Shown here: positions 5,592-14,166 of the stretch, piece after piece
Numbering within the stretch: the stretch's first letter is position 1
Layout of the letters: each line of letters opens with the position of its first letter
DNA from: an uncultured Collinsella sp.
Lineage (GTDB): Bacteria; Actinomycetota; Coriobacteriia; Coriobacteriales; Coriobacteriaceae
Length of the DNA: 18,613 bases
Assembly (NCBI GenBank): GCA_902491415.1
Contig: CABUHP010000010.1
Coordinates: 1 to 18,613, forward strand
Direction: 5' to 3'
Notes under the pieces: model-generated
What the model was told of the DNA's origin: nothing
Seen by the model: the letters and a program-made list of their open reading frames with translations, nothing else
Databases searched by the model: none
Made by a program: the position numbers and the translations under genes

Positions 5592-7589
5592 CTATTGCAG
5601 GTCCAGCTGGTCCAGGTATTCCTTGCCGTGCTCGGAGATATGGCGCTTGCGGCCTGCCTCGTCGTTGCCCAGCAACAGATTGAACATGGTCTCCATCTTG
5701 GTGACGTCCTCGGGCTCCACCTTGATCAGGCGACGCGTCTCGGGGTTCATGGTGGTGAGCCACATCATGTCCGGGTCGTTCTCACCAAGACCCTTGGAGC
5801 GGTTGATGGAGCACTTTTGGTCGCCAATCTCCTTGAGGATGCCGTTCTTCTCGAGCTCGGTGTAGGCAAAGTAGGTCTTCTCTTTGCAGTTGATCTCGTA
5901 GAGCGGCGACTCGGCGATATACACGTAACCCTCGTCGATAAGCGTGGGCACCAGGCGGTAAAGCATGGTGAGCACGAGCGTGCGGATGTGGTAACCGTCG
6001 ACGTCGGCGTCCGTACAGATGATGACCTTGTTCCAGTTGAGGTTGTCCAGGTCAAAGGCACCAAGGTTTTTGATGCGCTTGTCCTTGATCTCCACGCCGC
6101 AGCCCAGCACGCGCATGAGGTCCATGATGATGTCGGACTTAAAGATGCGCGGATAGTCTTCCTTCAGGCAGTTGAGGATCTTACCGCGGACGGGCATAAC
6201 GCCTTGGAACTCGGCATCGCGCGAGGTGCGAATGGCGCCTGCTGCCGAGTCGCCCTCTACGATGTAGATCTCGCGGCGGCTCTTGTCCTTGGAGCGGCAG
6301 TCGATGAACTTCTGCACGCGGTTGGCCATGTCGGTCTTCTGCTGTAGGTTGGTCTTGATGCTCTGACGCGTCTTCTCGGCGTTCTCGCGCGAACGCTTGT
6401 TGATGAGCACCTGCTCCATGATCTTGTTGGCAGCGTCTTTGTTCTCGATTAGGTAGGTCGAGAGCCGCTCCTTAAAGAAGGCCGTCATAGCCTGCTGGAT
6501 AAAGCGGTTGTTGATGGCCTTCTTAGTCTGGTTTTCATAGGACGTCTGGGTGGAGAAGCAGTTGGTCACCAGCACCAGACAGTCCTGGACGTCCTGCCAC
6601 TTAATGCCGCTCTCGTTTTTGTTGTACTTGCCCTGTTGCTTAATGTAAGCATCGATGGCACTGGTCAGAGCGCTGCGGGCGGCCTTCTCGGGCGAGCCGC
6701 CATTCTCGAGACACGATGAGTTGTGGTAGTACTCCTGCATCATGATGGTGCGCGAGAAGCACATGCACGCGGTGATCTTTACATTGTAGTCGGGCAGGTC
6801 CTCGCGATCGCGACCGCGACGGTCGGCCTCGATAAAGAAGGGCTCGGTGAGGTAGTCGGTACCGACCTTCTCGAGCACGTAGTCTTCGATGCCCTTGGGA
6901 TAGCAAAAGTCCTCTTCGGAAAACTCGCCATCGTCGCCCTCAATGCGCAGGCGGAAGGTCACGTTGGCGTTGACCACGGCCTGGCGGCGCATGGTCTCGC
7001 GATACCAATCGTGGGGGATGCTGATGGAGGTAAAGACCTCAAGATCGGGGCGCCATTTGATGGTGGTGCCGGTACGGTCCTCGTCGCTGGGCTCAATCTC
7101 GAGTGCCTTCTTTTTGGCGCCAACGACCTTGCCCTTTTTAAAGTGCAGGGAGTACTTGTTGCCGTCGCGCCAAACCGTGACGTCCATGTATTCGGAGGCG
7201 TACTGGGTCGCGCACGAGCCCAGGCCGTTGGTACCGAGCGAGAAGTCGTAGTCGCCGCCCTGGTTGTTGTTGTATTTGCCACCTGCGTAGAGCTCGCAAA
7301 AGACGAGCTCCCAGTTAAAGCGCTTCTCGGAGGGGTTCCAGTCGAGCGGGCAGCCGCGGCCGTTGTCCTCTACCTGAATGGAACCATCGCGAAAGGCGGT
7401 AAGGGTGATGAGCTTGCCGTAGCCCTGGCGCGCCTCGTCAACGGCGTTGGACAGGATCTCGAAGGCGGCATGCGCGCAGCCGTCGAGTCCGTCCGAGCCA
7501 AAGATGACGGCGGGGCGCAGGCGTACGCGCTCCTCGTCCTTGAGCTGGCGGATACTGTCGTTACCATAGTTTGCGGTGTTTTTTGCCAT
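5592..7589 (-). CDS. Type II DNA topoisomerase, GyrB/ParE-like ATPase subunit (noncanonical paralogue)
   Basis: ATPase and Toprim subunit partnering the next gene, 665 aa. GHKL ATPase motifs are E44-x3-N48-x2-D51-E52, DNGRG (75-79) and GTNGLGS (119-125), the last differing from the usual GLHGVG. Q354-T355-K356 corresponds to the ATP-contacting QTK loop of GyrB. Toprim residues are EGDSA (445-449) and D527-A-D529-V-D531-G. The signature PLKGKILN appears as PVRGKILN (466-473) and QRYKGLGEM as NRSKGLGEN (596-604). The length is that of ParE or short GyrB without the large proteobacterial insert. ATG at 7589; the only strong Shine-Dalgarno, AAAGGAG, is rather far (about 16 bases) upstream. A sigma-70-like promoter and palindromes lie before it. 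Together with the A subunit it should form an A2B2 enzyme that passes DNA duplexes using ATP. Decatenation or relaxation is more likely than supercoiling (inference). Confidence 0.9.
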   Translation of the reverse strand: MAKNTANYGNDSIRQLKDEERVRLRPAVIFGSDGLDGCAHAAFEILSNAVDEARQGYGKLITLTAFRDGSIQVEDNGRGCPLDWNPSEKRFNWELVFCELYAGGKYNNNQGGDYDFSLGTNGLGSCATQYASEYMDVTVWRDGNKYSLHFKKGKVVGAKKKALEIEPSDEDRTGTTIKWRPDLEVFTSISIPHDWYRETMRRQAVVNANVTFRLRIEGDDGEFSEEDFCYPKGIEDYVLEKVGTDYLTEPFFIEADRRGRDREDLPDYNVKITACMCFSRTIMMQEYYHNSSCLENGGSPEKAARSALTSAIDAYIKQQGKYNKNESGIKWQDVQDCLVLVTNCFSTQTSYENQTKKAINNRFIQQAMTAFFKERLSTYLIENKDAANKIMEQVLINKRSRENAEKTRQSIKTNLQQKTDMANRVQKFIDCRSKDKSRREIYIVEGDSAAGAIRTSRDAEFQGVMPVRGKILNCLKEDYPRIFKSDIIMDLMRVLGCGVEIKDKRIKNLGAFDLDNLNWNKVIICTDADVDGYHIRTLVLTMLYRLVPTLIDEGYVYIAESPLYEINCKEKTYFAYTELEKNGILKEIGDQKCSINRSKGLGENDPDMMWLTTMNPETRRLIKVEPEDVTKMETMFNLLLGNDEAGRKRHISEHGKEYLDQLDLQ

Positions 7590-7643
7590 ACTCGCTCTCT
7601 CGGTGCTCCTTTGCTGCGTTTAAGTCATATAGATAGTCAAGGT

Positions 7644-7672
7644 AGCATAGCCCAGCCCACAGACGATTCCAA
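7644..7672 (-). promoter_or_regulatory. Probable promoter of the topoisomerase operon
   Basis: On the minus strand TTGGAA (7672-7667), 17 bases, TATGCT (7649-7644). The spacing is ideal and the -10 matches four of six. It would give a leader of about 50 bases. The SOS-like palindrome is 15 bases upstream of its -35. Confidence 0.45.
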
Positions 7673-7687
7673 CCAACACGAAATCCA

Positions 7688-7703
7688 TCGAACAATCGTT
7701 CGG
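7688..7703. promoter_or_regulatory. SOS-box-like palindrome TCGAAC-N4-GTTCGG
   Basis: The sequence TCGAACAATCGTTCGG matches the actinobacterial LexA site TCGAAC-N4-GTTCGA except for its last base; its inner 14 bases, CGAAC-AATC-GTTCG, are a perfect palindrome. A third half-site, GTTCGA, follows at 7705-7710, giving a second perfect 9-bp inverted repeat, CCATCGAAC (7685-7693) with GTTCGATGG (7705-7713). LexA control of the topoisomerase genes is possible, but the site lies above the predicted -35, which is not the usual blocking position. Confidence 0.4.
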
Positions 7704-7713
7704 AGTTCGATGG

Positions 7714-7900
7714 AGATTCGTTTACTCGGACAAAACCGAGTCGGCTCTGTCCGAGTAAGTTTGAAAGCGGTCGAATGCGTCCTGCTGCGTTTGCGGTTGG
7801 ACGCGTTTGTCAAAAACGCGCCATGCGGATTGTTGGCGAAAAGACGGCGTGCCAAGCTCGAGGCAGAACTCGACTCCTCTGACGACATCTAATGCGTAAT
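7714..7900. repeat. Palindrome-rich intergenic segment
   Basis: Contains a perfect 11-bp inverted repeat, TTACTCGGACA (7722-7732) with TGTCCGAGTAA (7748-7758), which itself encloses CCGA-G-TCGG (7736-7744). Next comes CGCGTTT (7802-7808) with AAACGCG (7814-7820). Open frames cross this stretch on both strands (plus 7710-7892, 60 aa; minus 7637-7888, 83 aa), but neither has a ribosome-binding site or recognisable domain. It reads as a structured intergenic element, possibly a genome-wide repeat family, and not as a gene. Confidence 0.45.
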
Positions 7901-7930
7901 GGGCTGGCTCTGGGTATTCAGAACCAGCCC
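7901..7930 (-). terminator. Stem-loop after the giant surface protein gene
   Basis: GGGCTGGCTCTG (7901-7912) pairs with CAGAACCAGCCC (7919-7930). The one mismatch in the plus-strand RNA (C with A) becomes a G-U pair in the minus-strand RNA, so the structure is complete only for transcripts of the surface protein gene, whose stop is about 50 bases upstream. No good U-run follows, so termination may need Rho or be incomplete. Confidence 0.5.
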
Positions 7931-7981
7931 ATTTGATGTTCGATGAGCCGAGTCGGCGCCTCTCACAAAAGTAACTAGGAG

Positions 7982-10900
7982 CTAGCGAGGCCTATCCGAA
8001 TTGGCCTCATTGGCGGTGTCGATCTCGAGCGCCGTGCGGCGGGCACTGTAGGCGACGAGGCCGGCGCCTGCCGCGGCGAGTGCTGCAGCGGCTGCCGTGA
8101 GGGGAGCGTTGGCATCGCCCGTGCCCGCAAGCGCGCCCGCTTTTCCGGAGCGCTTGTTAGTGCCGTGGTCCTTGCCACTGCCGGAGCTGCTTCCGCCGGA
8201 GCCGCCGCCCCCGTCAGTACCGCCGCCACTTGAGCCACCATCGCCGTCCGCCGTCATCGGGGCGTCGTGAAGCCCTGTGGCGTCCGCGCTGTCGCATACG
8301 CCGACCTGAACTTCTGAGCGTTCGCATGCCGCGTCGGGCACGTGGAGCTCGTGCAGTACAGCACCCAGCGCCGAGTTCGCGCCCGGTCGAATTTCTTCGA
8401 GCGTTACGGGATCGAGCACCACCAGATTACGCGCCTTCGCATACAGCGTTACGCGTTTGCCCACTTCGTCGCTCCAACTCTCGGGGATGGCGAAGCTCAT
8501 ACGGAACTGTGCCGTGCAACCCGGTGCCAGCACGGCGTTGCCGTTGTCGGCTACCAGCGGGTGCGTTGCAAAACGTGCGCCCAGCGTCTCGAGCGCGTAC
8601 TTCACGTGTGCCGTATCGTTGGCCGAAGCGTCCTCGGCAAGCTCTGGATCGTAGATCGAAGCCATGCGTGCGTTCACTCCGAATCCGATGGATGCGCTGG
8701 AGAACGGCTGGCTGGAGCCCTCTCGGTACAGATCGATCGTGCCGGCGGTCAGTAAGGTGTTGCCGTCGTTTCGCACCGTGACCATGAAGGATTCGCCTGC
8801 TGCTCCGGGTACCACCGCGCCCGAGGTAGCAACGGCGCCCGTCGGAGTGGTGCACGCCACCAAGGGCACTTCGATGTCGTGCAGCTCTGCCTCGCTCTTC
8901 TCCGCGCTCACAATGTGCGTGGCGAGCGCGGAGAGCATGCCTCCCGACGTCAAAAATGTCGTTATCTGATCGACGGGATGGTCCAGCTCGCACATCACAA
9001 ACGGCTCCGTGAACAGATCGCCCGTCAAGGTGCTGGCGAAGATGCGGAAGTGCTTGCCCATCACTGCAACCGGGTTGCCTTCTTCGTCGTAGGTTTGTCC
9101 CACCTTGCCATCGGTGTTCTCTACATAGAGCACGCACCTGCCGTTGTTGCTTACGCTAAACGATGCCGGGCCACAGCCTGCGGCACCCACGGGCTGCGTT
9201 GCAAATGCCGATGCGCCTCGCGTCCACGTAACATGCTGCAGCTGCTCGTTGACAGTTGCCAAAAAGCCCGTGTGCTGCGGCCACGGCACCGCGTGGGGTA
9301 CTGTGGCATCTGGCGACATACCGCCCCAGCCCGCAATGGACTGGCCGATCACGGCGTACGATGCACAGCCACAACCGCCTGCGGTCTCGTATGCAACGGG
9401 CACCACCATTTTGCCGTTGATATTCTCGGGCGCGCCGAGCTCGATGCTCGACGGTGCCTGCGGAAAGCGGAGAACTTGGCGGAACGTCAGGCTGTCGCCC
9501 GAAACGTCCGACCACAGGGTAAAGCACTCCAGCGCAACCTCGGCCTCGCTGCCGAGCGCCTTTTCTGCGGTGGTTCCGCGGCGGTGGAGGTAGGCGCCCG
9601 ACAGGCGCCCGTTGACAAGTGTCTTGCCCACCGTGATGCGTGGGCACTGCAGGCAATGGTAGCCATCCTCCTGAAGGCGGCCGCGCGAGATGCTGCGCCA
9701 CGACGTGTGCGATACCACGCGAACTCCGTCGTTGCTTATGCGCAGGCGCACAACGGACAGTATGCCGGCTGTGCTTGCCATATCGAAAAGGGTGTCGTCG
9801 CCGGCGGGGCGCTCGCCCGAGACCAGCAGCACGTAGGCGTCCTGGTTTCCTCTTCCGTCCGTATATTCCACTACGTCGAAGTCGTAATCGTATATGCTGT
9901 CGCGCTCCACGTCGCCCTCGCCAAACCCAAGGGGAAAGTCCACGGGCGTGGGAGCGGACCACGTGCCGTTTGCCTTTGTGTGCACCACCAGGCGCGAGCG
10001 ACCATTGTCGCCGTAGCGCACCGAGGCGATACGGAACAGGCATTCTACGCCGGCAATCATTGCCAGCTTCATGTGGGCTTCGCTGAGCACGCCAGCAAAC
10101 AGCACGTTGTCGCTCGAGGGTTTGATGCCGCCACGCTCGTCCTCCGACACGCCGGCAGAATTGGCGTTCGGGTCAGCAACGGCGTTCGTCGTCTGGCCGA
10201 TATAGGCGTACTCGTACATCGGCGCGGCGTTTTCGTCGTTTTCCATCAGTGCATGGACGAAATGTTCGACCTGTCCCGTGTCGTCGCTCTCTGCATCCGC
10301 CTCGAGCTCAATACGCGTGACCGCTTGATTCCAATCGCGTACGACAGAAGCGACGTTTACGGCAGTGGCCTTAACCTCGGCGCGTGCGAGCAGCTCGGCA
10401 TTGGTGACGATGGTAGCCGACGCGATAAACTGCGGCACACCACCTGCCTCGGCATTGCCGGTCGCGCCAAAGCGGGCATCCAGCGTATAGGGCGTATCTC
10501 CACCCAATGCGAGCTCAGAGCGCTGGAGCACATACTGGTTGCCATTGTTCACCGACATATTCCACGAATCGAGGAGTGTGGGCCACGACCCCGACCAAGC
10601 CTTGGTGGTCCACTTGAACATGACAAACTGGAGTATCACGTCGACATCCACGTCTGCACCTACGCGCAGCCGCGGAAGCTGGTGGCCGTCCGCCTTCTCG
10701 TACCCAATGAACAGTGTGAGGGATGCGGCACCGCGCACGGCGGACGAAGCGACGCCTGCAACGCCGGCGCCAAAGGTGACGGCAAGCCCGATCTGGATAG
10801 TGAATGAGCCCGAGGTGTTTGAATAGTCGAGCGAAATGTTCTTGAAAAACGCCGCGCCGCTGCCGTGCGTGTGGGCACCCACGGCGAGCGCCAGCTTCGC

Positions 10901-12349
10901 CAGCACCCAGGGGTTGACGTTTAGGAAAAACGGCACCGGTCCTAGGGTAAACTGTTCTGTCCAATTGAGGTCGGTTCTTACCTGGAAGAGGGCCTTAATA
11001 TTGCCGTATGCGGGGTCGTTGTTGTTACCCCAGGTTTTGCCCACCCAATCGTAGGCGAGCGAGCCGTACACCTGTGTTGCGATATCCATCGTGAATAGCA
11101 GCGTGCAATGGTGGCGAAGGAGCTTGGTGTTTCTTGGGTCGGTGCCCGAACCGGCACTCATGCTCTTGTACTGGTTCCACTTCCCCTCCATTTCGTCGAG
11201 GTAGCGGTTTGCCTGCTTGGCGCCCGACTCGCGCGGTGACTTCTTCCAGTATTCCGGATCAGGGTTGCCCGAATCGTTCATATAGCTGGCTGGTTTGTAT
11301 CCTCCGCCAAACAGCACGTATCCAGCAAACGAGAAATCGAACAGAATGGGAAATGTGGGCATCCAACACGTGAACTTATTGCCGCCGATACCGGGAAACG
11401 CCGCGGGGAAATCAAACGGAGTGATCTCTTGGTCCATGGTGGTGGGAATGATGGTGGTCGAGCCCGATTCCGCCTTTGCGGCCGGCGCGGTGACAACGGC
11501 CATGGGGGAGGAGAGCGTGTAGGTTTTGCCCTGATAGTCGAGGACAAAGCGCAGCTTGCATCCTTCTTCCAGAAGGCCCGATGCCGCATCGAGGAACTTG
11601 TCTTCGAGTGTGAACGTCGCCAGATTATCCGCGCCCGATGCGCTGGCCTTGACTTGGCCAATCTGCGTGAAGGTTTCGGGTGAGCTGCCCGCGGCGGGCG
11701 TCACTTTGTTGATGCACAGCGTTGCCTGTCCACCCTGTGGCAGATGTGCCTGCACGGTAAAGGCGTGCGTGTCGGGTTGCTCGTTTGCCGTGTCGTCCTT
11801 CGGCATTGCCATAAATGTGGCATCGGCGTACTGGATGTCCCATTCGTCGAACGTGAGCTGTCGAAAGTACGGCTCGCCATCGGAGAGCGGACGTGTGGGT
11901 GCGGTAATAGCGGTGCCGCCCTGGATGCGCACAAGGGGAATCTCGACATCGCGGTAGCCTGCCGTGCTAATGGAGATGCCGCCGTTAAAGTCGTATGCGT
12001 CGAGAAGCGTTGCCTCGTCCACGTAGCCTTCCGAAAGCGGCGCGACCTCAAAGATGGCCGTGCCTTCGTCATCGGTCGTGGCGGTGAGCTGCTTGCCTGC
12101 GGCATAGCGCGATGTGAGCGTGACCTGGGCACCCGCGATGGGCGTATTCTTGTTGGCGACGTCGACCACGACCACACCAAACATGGTGCGCGAGAGAACG
12201 AGCACCCTGAAGGGGTCTTTTTCGTCGGCATAGGCTTCGGTGGGCGCGAACGGCAATATGAAGGCGTTTGCGCTTCCCGGCACGCGCGGCAACATAATGC
12301 TCGCCAGCGAGGACGCTCCGGCAACAAGTAACGAACGGCGATCAAGCAT
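7982..12349 (-). CDS. Giant Tat-exported, LAxTG-anchored surface protein, function unknown
   Basis: A 1455-aa secreted protein of no family I recognise. The N-terminus MLDRRSLLVAGASS carries a twin arginine before a mild hydrophobic stretch, a Tat-type signal; cleavage is likely after A41 (AYA-DE) or A29 (ANA). A Cna-B or carboxypeptidase-regulatory-like beta domain (about 55-140, PIAGAQVTLTS) follows. The middle is a long beta-rich region without known motifs. Near the end is a CARDB/Ig-like part containing ESFMVTVRNDGNTLL, then a Gly/Ser-rich linker (about 1368-1406), LAGTG (1407-1411), a 20-residue Ala-rich membrane segment and RR. That is a sorting signal of the LAxTG class processed by class E sortases. 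The ATG at 12349 has GGGAG six bases upstream; an in-frame TTG at 12445 would add 32 residues and hide the signal. The preceding gene is a LuxR-type regulator remnant on the same strand. Adhesion or polymer binding is only a guess. Confidence 0.85.
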   Translation of the reverse strand: MLDRRSLLVAGASSLASIMLPRVPGSANAFILPFAPTEAYADEKDPFRVLVLSRTMFGVVVVDVANKNTPIAGAQVTLTSRYAAGKQLTATTDDEGTAIFEVAPLSEGYVDEATLLDAYDFNGGISISTAGYRDVEIPLVRIQGGTAITAPTRPLSDGEPYFRQLTFDEWDIQYADATFMAMPKDDTANEQPDTHAFTVQAHLPQGGQATLCINKVTPAAGSSPETFTQIGQVKASASGADNLATFTLEDKFLDAASGLLEEGCKLRFVLDYQGKTYTLSSPMAVVTAPAAKAESGSTTIIPTTMDQEITPFDFPAAFPGIGGNKFTCWMPTFPILFDFSFAGYVLFGGGYKPASYMNDSGNPDPEYWKKSPRESGAKQANRYLDEMEGKWNQYKSMSAGSGTDPRNTKLLRHHCTLLFTMDIATQVYGSLAYDWVGKTWGNNNDPAYGNIKALFQVRTDLNWTEQFTLGPVPFFLNVNPWVLAKLALAVGAHTHGSGAAFFKNISLDYSNTSGSFTIQIGLAVTFGAGVAGVASSAVRGAASLTLFIGYEKADGHQLPRLRVGADVDVDVILQFVMFKWTTKAWSGSWPTLLDSWNMSVNNGNQYVLQRSELALGGDTPYTLDARFGATGNAEAGGVPQFIASATIVTNAELLARAEVKATAVNVASVVRDWNQAVTRIELEADAESDDTGQVEHFVHALMENDENAAPMYEYAYIGQTTNAVADPNANSAGVSEDERGGIKPSSDNVLFAGVLSEAHMKLAMIAGVECLFRIASVRYGDNGRSRLVVHTKANGTWSAPTPVDFPLGFGEGDVERDSIYDYDFDVVEYTDGRGNQDAYVLLVSGERPAGDDTLFDMASTAGILSVVRLRISNDGVRVVSHTSWRSISRGRLQEDGYHCLQCPRITVGKTLVNGRLSGAYLHRRGTTAEKALGSEAEVALECFTLWSDVSGDSLTFRQVLRFPQAPSSIELGAPENINGKMVVPVAYETAGGCGCASYAVIGQSIAGWGGMSPDATVPHAVPWPQHTGFLATVNEQLQHVTWTRGASAFATQPVGAAGCGPASFSVSNNGRCVLYVENTDGKVGQTYDEEGNPVAVMGKHFRIFASTLTGDLFTEPFVMCELDHPVDQITTFLTSGGMLSALATHIVSAEKSEAELHDIEVPLVACTTPTGAVATSGAVVPGAAGESFMVTVRNDGNTLLTAGTIDLYREGSSQPFSSASIGFGVNARMASIYDPELAEDASANDTAHVKYALETLGARFATHPLVADNGNAVLAPGCTAQFRMSFAIPESWSDEVGKRVTLYAKARNLVVLDPVTLEEIRPGANSALGAVLHELHVPDAACERSEVQVGVCDSADATGLHDAPMTADGDGGSSGGGTDGGGGSGGSSSGSGKDHGTNKRSGKAGALAGTGDANAPLTAAAAALAAAGAGLVAYSARRTALEIDTANEANSDRPR

Positions 12350-12455
12350 CTTTGGCTCCCATCCCGCAAACATCGGAGGAAATAATCCAATTTTGCGAGA
12401 AGGTGTCCCGTGGCGGTAGTGCCGTTCAAGGGTCAAAATGTCCAATTTGAGTGCG

Positions 12456-12485
12456 CGAAAGCGTCAGGCCCCCGGAGCGCTTTCG
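12456..12485 (-). terminator. Hairpin between the regulator and the surface protein gene
   Basis: CGAAAGCG (12456-12463) and CGCTTTCG (12478-12485) are perfect 8-bp arms around a 14-base C/G-rich loop, 22 bases after the regulator's stop codon. No U-run follows on the minus strand, so it may be a weak terminator or a binding site in the surface protein promoter region (12350-12506). I found no convincing -35/-10 pair in that interval. Confidence 0.35.
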
Positions 12486-12506
12486 ATACGCCGGGCAGTC
12501 TGGCCG

Positions 12507-13925
12507 CTAGCGCAACATGTGGGCAACCAGCTCGGCGCGAGTTCCGATACCAAGCTTGGCATACACTCCTGATAGGCGGTTTTTGACGGTGCCCGGCGAT
12601 ACTCCCATATGGCGTGCGATTTCGGCGTTGGTCCACCCGCGACAGGCGAGCATGGCCATGGTGAATTCCGTGGTCGTTAGATCGTCGGCCACGTCCTCGC
12701 CCGAATCGGGGTTGTGGATGCGCCGCCAGCCGTAACTGAATCGATACGTAATCTCGATGATGCGTGCGAAGTCGTCAGGGTATTGCGTTTTTAGACACGC
12801 CTCGATAAGCCCCTGCAAAAGGCCGTGGTGCTCGCCGATAAGTTCGACAAGGCCGTCGGGACGCGCAACGTCCCAAGCGGCTCCGAAGTGTGCCTTTGCG
12901 GCGTCGATGTCCTTGAGGCTCATGCAGGCCATGGAAGCCGACAGGTGCAGGAACAGCTCCGAGATGGGATAACTTCCCTGTTTCATGATCAGGGCGTTTT
13001 CCGCCATGCCCAGACTGCGGCCATATTCGCCGCGCAGGTATAGGGCATGCGCCATCACGTAGCTGGCGAACAGGCGCAGGCCTTCGGGCAGATGCGCCGC
13101 AAGCGGATAAAACTCTTCGGCGGAATGCGGGGAAGGCAGGTGCAGCAGGACGCTCGCAGCGGAGGCGAACAGGATATGCGTGGCGTGGACGGCGGGCGAT
13201 TCCTCGTCAGTTGGCGTATCGAGGATGCCCGCAAGGCAACGGCGGGCATCGGCGATACGGTTGAGCGACAGACTGGCATATCCGCAGATAAGGCATGCGG
13301 AATAGCGCAGTGCGATCGGTGGCGTCAAGATAGGGGCGCGCCGTCTTGGCAGCGAGCGTGGCCTGTCCGCGAAAGTACAGCGCTTCTGCCGTGGCGATGG
13401 TGCGTGAATCGGGGTCGGAAATGCCTGCAACCGCAGCGTCAATCTGCCCCGGCACAAAGGCGGTGCACATCAACGGCATGGGAATGCGCGGGTAGCCATC
13501 GCAGTCCATCTTCCATCTCCCAACAGCTGGCAACAATTGCAGCAATTGTACTCCTGTTGCTCGGGACTGGAATTTGTGGGTATCGCCTACGATTATGCCG
13601 AACGTATAAAGGAAGAGTCTATTGGCGATGCTTCCAAGGTGGCTACCGAAGCCTATCTGACCTTGGGATATAGAAAAACTGCCACCCCTGCAAAAAGCTC
13701 TGCCGCAGCGATGGGAAACGCATCTTCTGGGCATTCCGGCGTCTCCAGCCAGCGCTGGACTGCTGCTGTCGCCTGCGCGTTGGCGAGCGGGGCGTGGGGA
13801 CCGTCCGGCGACCAGCGGTGACGGGCGAGCCCTGCCGCGTACGTGGGACTCCATCGGCGTAGACCCATGACCCCCATGGCATCGGAGAAGTTCACCATGG
13901 CGTCCAGGACTTTACCGTCCGGCAC
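12507..13925 (-). pseudogene. LuxR-type transcriptional regulator, frameshifted
   Basis: The C-terminal 57 residues form a clear LuxR/GerE helix-turn-helix: LTTTEFTMAMLACRGWTNAE, then IARHMGVSPGTVKNRLSGVY and AKLGIGTRAEL. Ahead of it is a helical, TPR-like sensor region (LRLFASYVMAHALYLRGEYG). Continuity then breaks. Around 13300-13320 the plausible protein leaves this frame and continues in the neighbouring one (ARPYLDATDRTAL, LFLYTFGIIVGDT). At 13653 a TAG ends a further upstream segment of 90 codons (GTG at 13925, VLDAMVNFSDAMGVMGLRRW) in the first frame again. Still further up, 13933-14034 is open in the second frame (33 codons). The gene therefore alternates between two frames and is probably inactive, unless the sequence has indel errors. 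The intact open part is 12507-13457, whose first 45 residues look out of frame. It would have controlled the surface protein gene just downstream (inference). Confidence 0.65.
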
Positions 13926-14100
13926 GTCCAGCCTAGCGGCTCTCTTGAACCCAAGGTTGAAAGGGGGCGTTGTACAAGGCGAATGGGGCCGAGTGGAAGT
14001 GGATCAAAAGAGCGTTACTTGACGTTTCATGCATAATGCCAACCGCCCCGCGACATCACGTTCGCAGCGCGCAGGGGCCGGAGAATCTTCGCGATGAGAG

Positions 14101-14146
14101 TTGACGTCTAATACCTTGCATCGTATAGTGAGTATAGCATAGTATA
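14101..14146 (+). promoter_or_regulatory. Strong promoter and probable PadR operator
   Basis: TTGACG (14101-14106), exactly 17 bases, TATAGT (14124-14129): close to the sigma-70 consensus. The -10 and start region continue as TATAGT-GAG-TATAGC-ATAGTATA, with repeated TATAG and an inverted ATAGTAT, a likely binding site for the PadR protein encoded next. The ribosome-binding site GAGGAGGTG follows at 14153-14161. Confidence 0.75.
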
Positions 14147-14166
14147 TGACGAGAGGAGGTGTGCGG

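Noticed and set aside
3243..7892. Several long plus-strand open frames opposite the topoisomerase genes (3243-4532, 4902-6347, 6723-7892)
   Set aside because: The minus-strand proteins carry unmistakable catalytic motifs over their whole lengths; the plus-strand translations are rich in repeated V/L/D/H and show no family signature.
7637..7892. Short open frames on both strands in the palindromic gap
   Set aside because: No ribosome-binding site on either strand; the dense inverted repeats explain the pattern better than coding.
8879..10807. Long plus-strand open frame opposite the surface protein gene
   Set aside because: It has no ribosome-binding site and no domain-like sequence; high-GC genes with biased third positions routinely leave open antisense frames.
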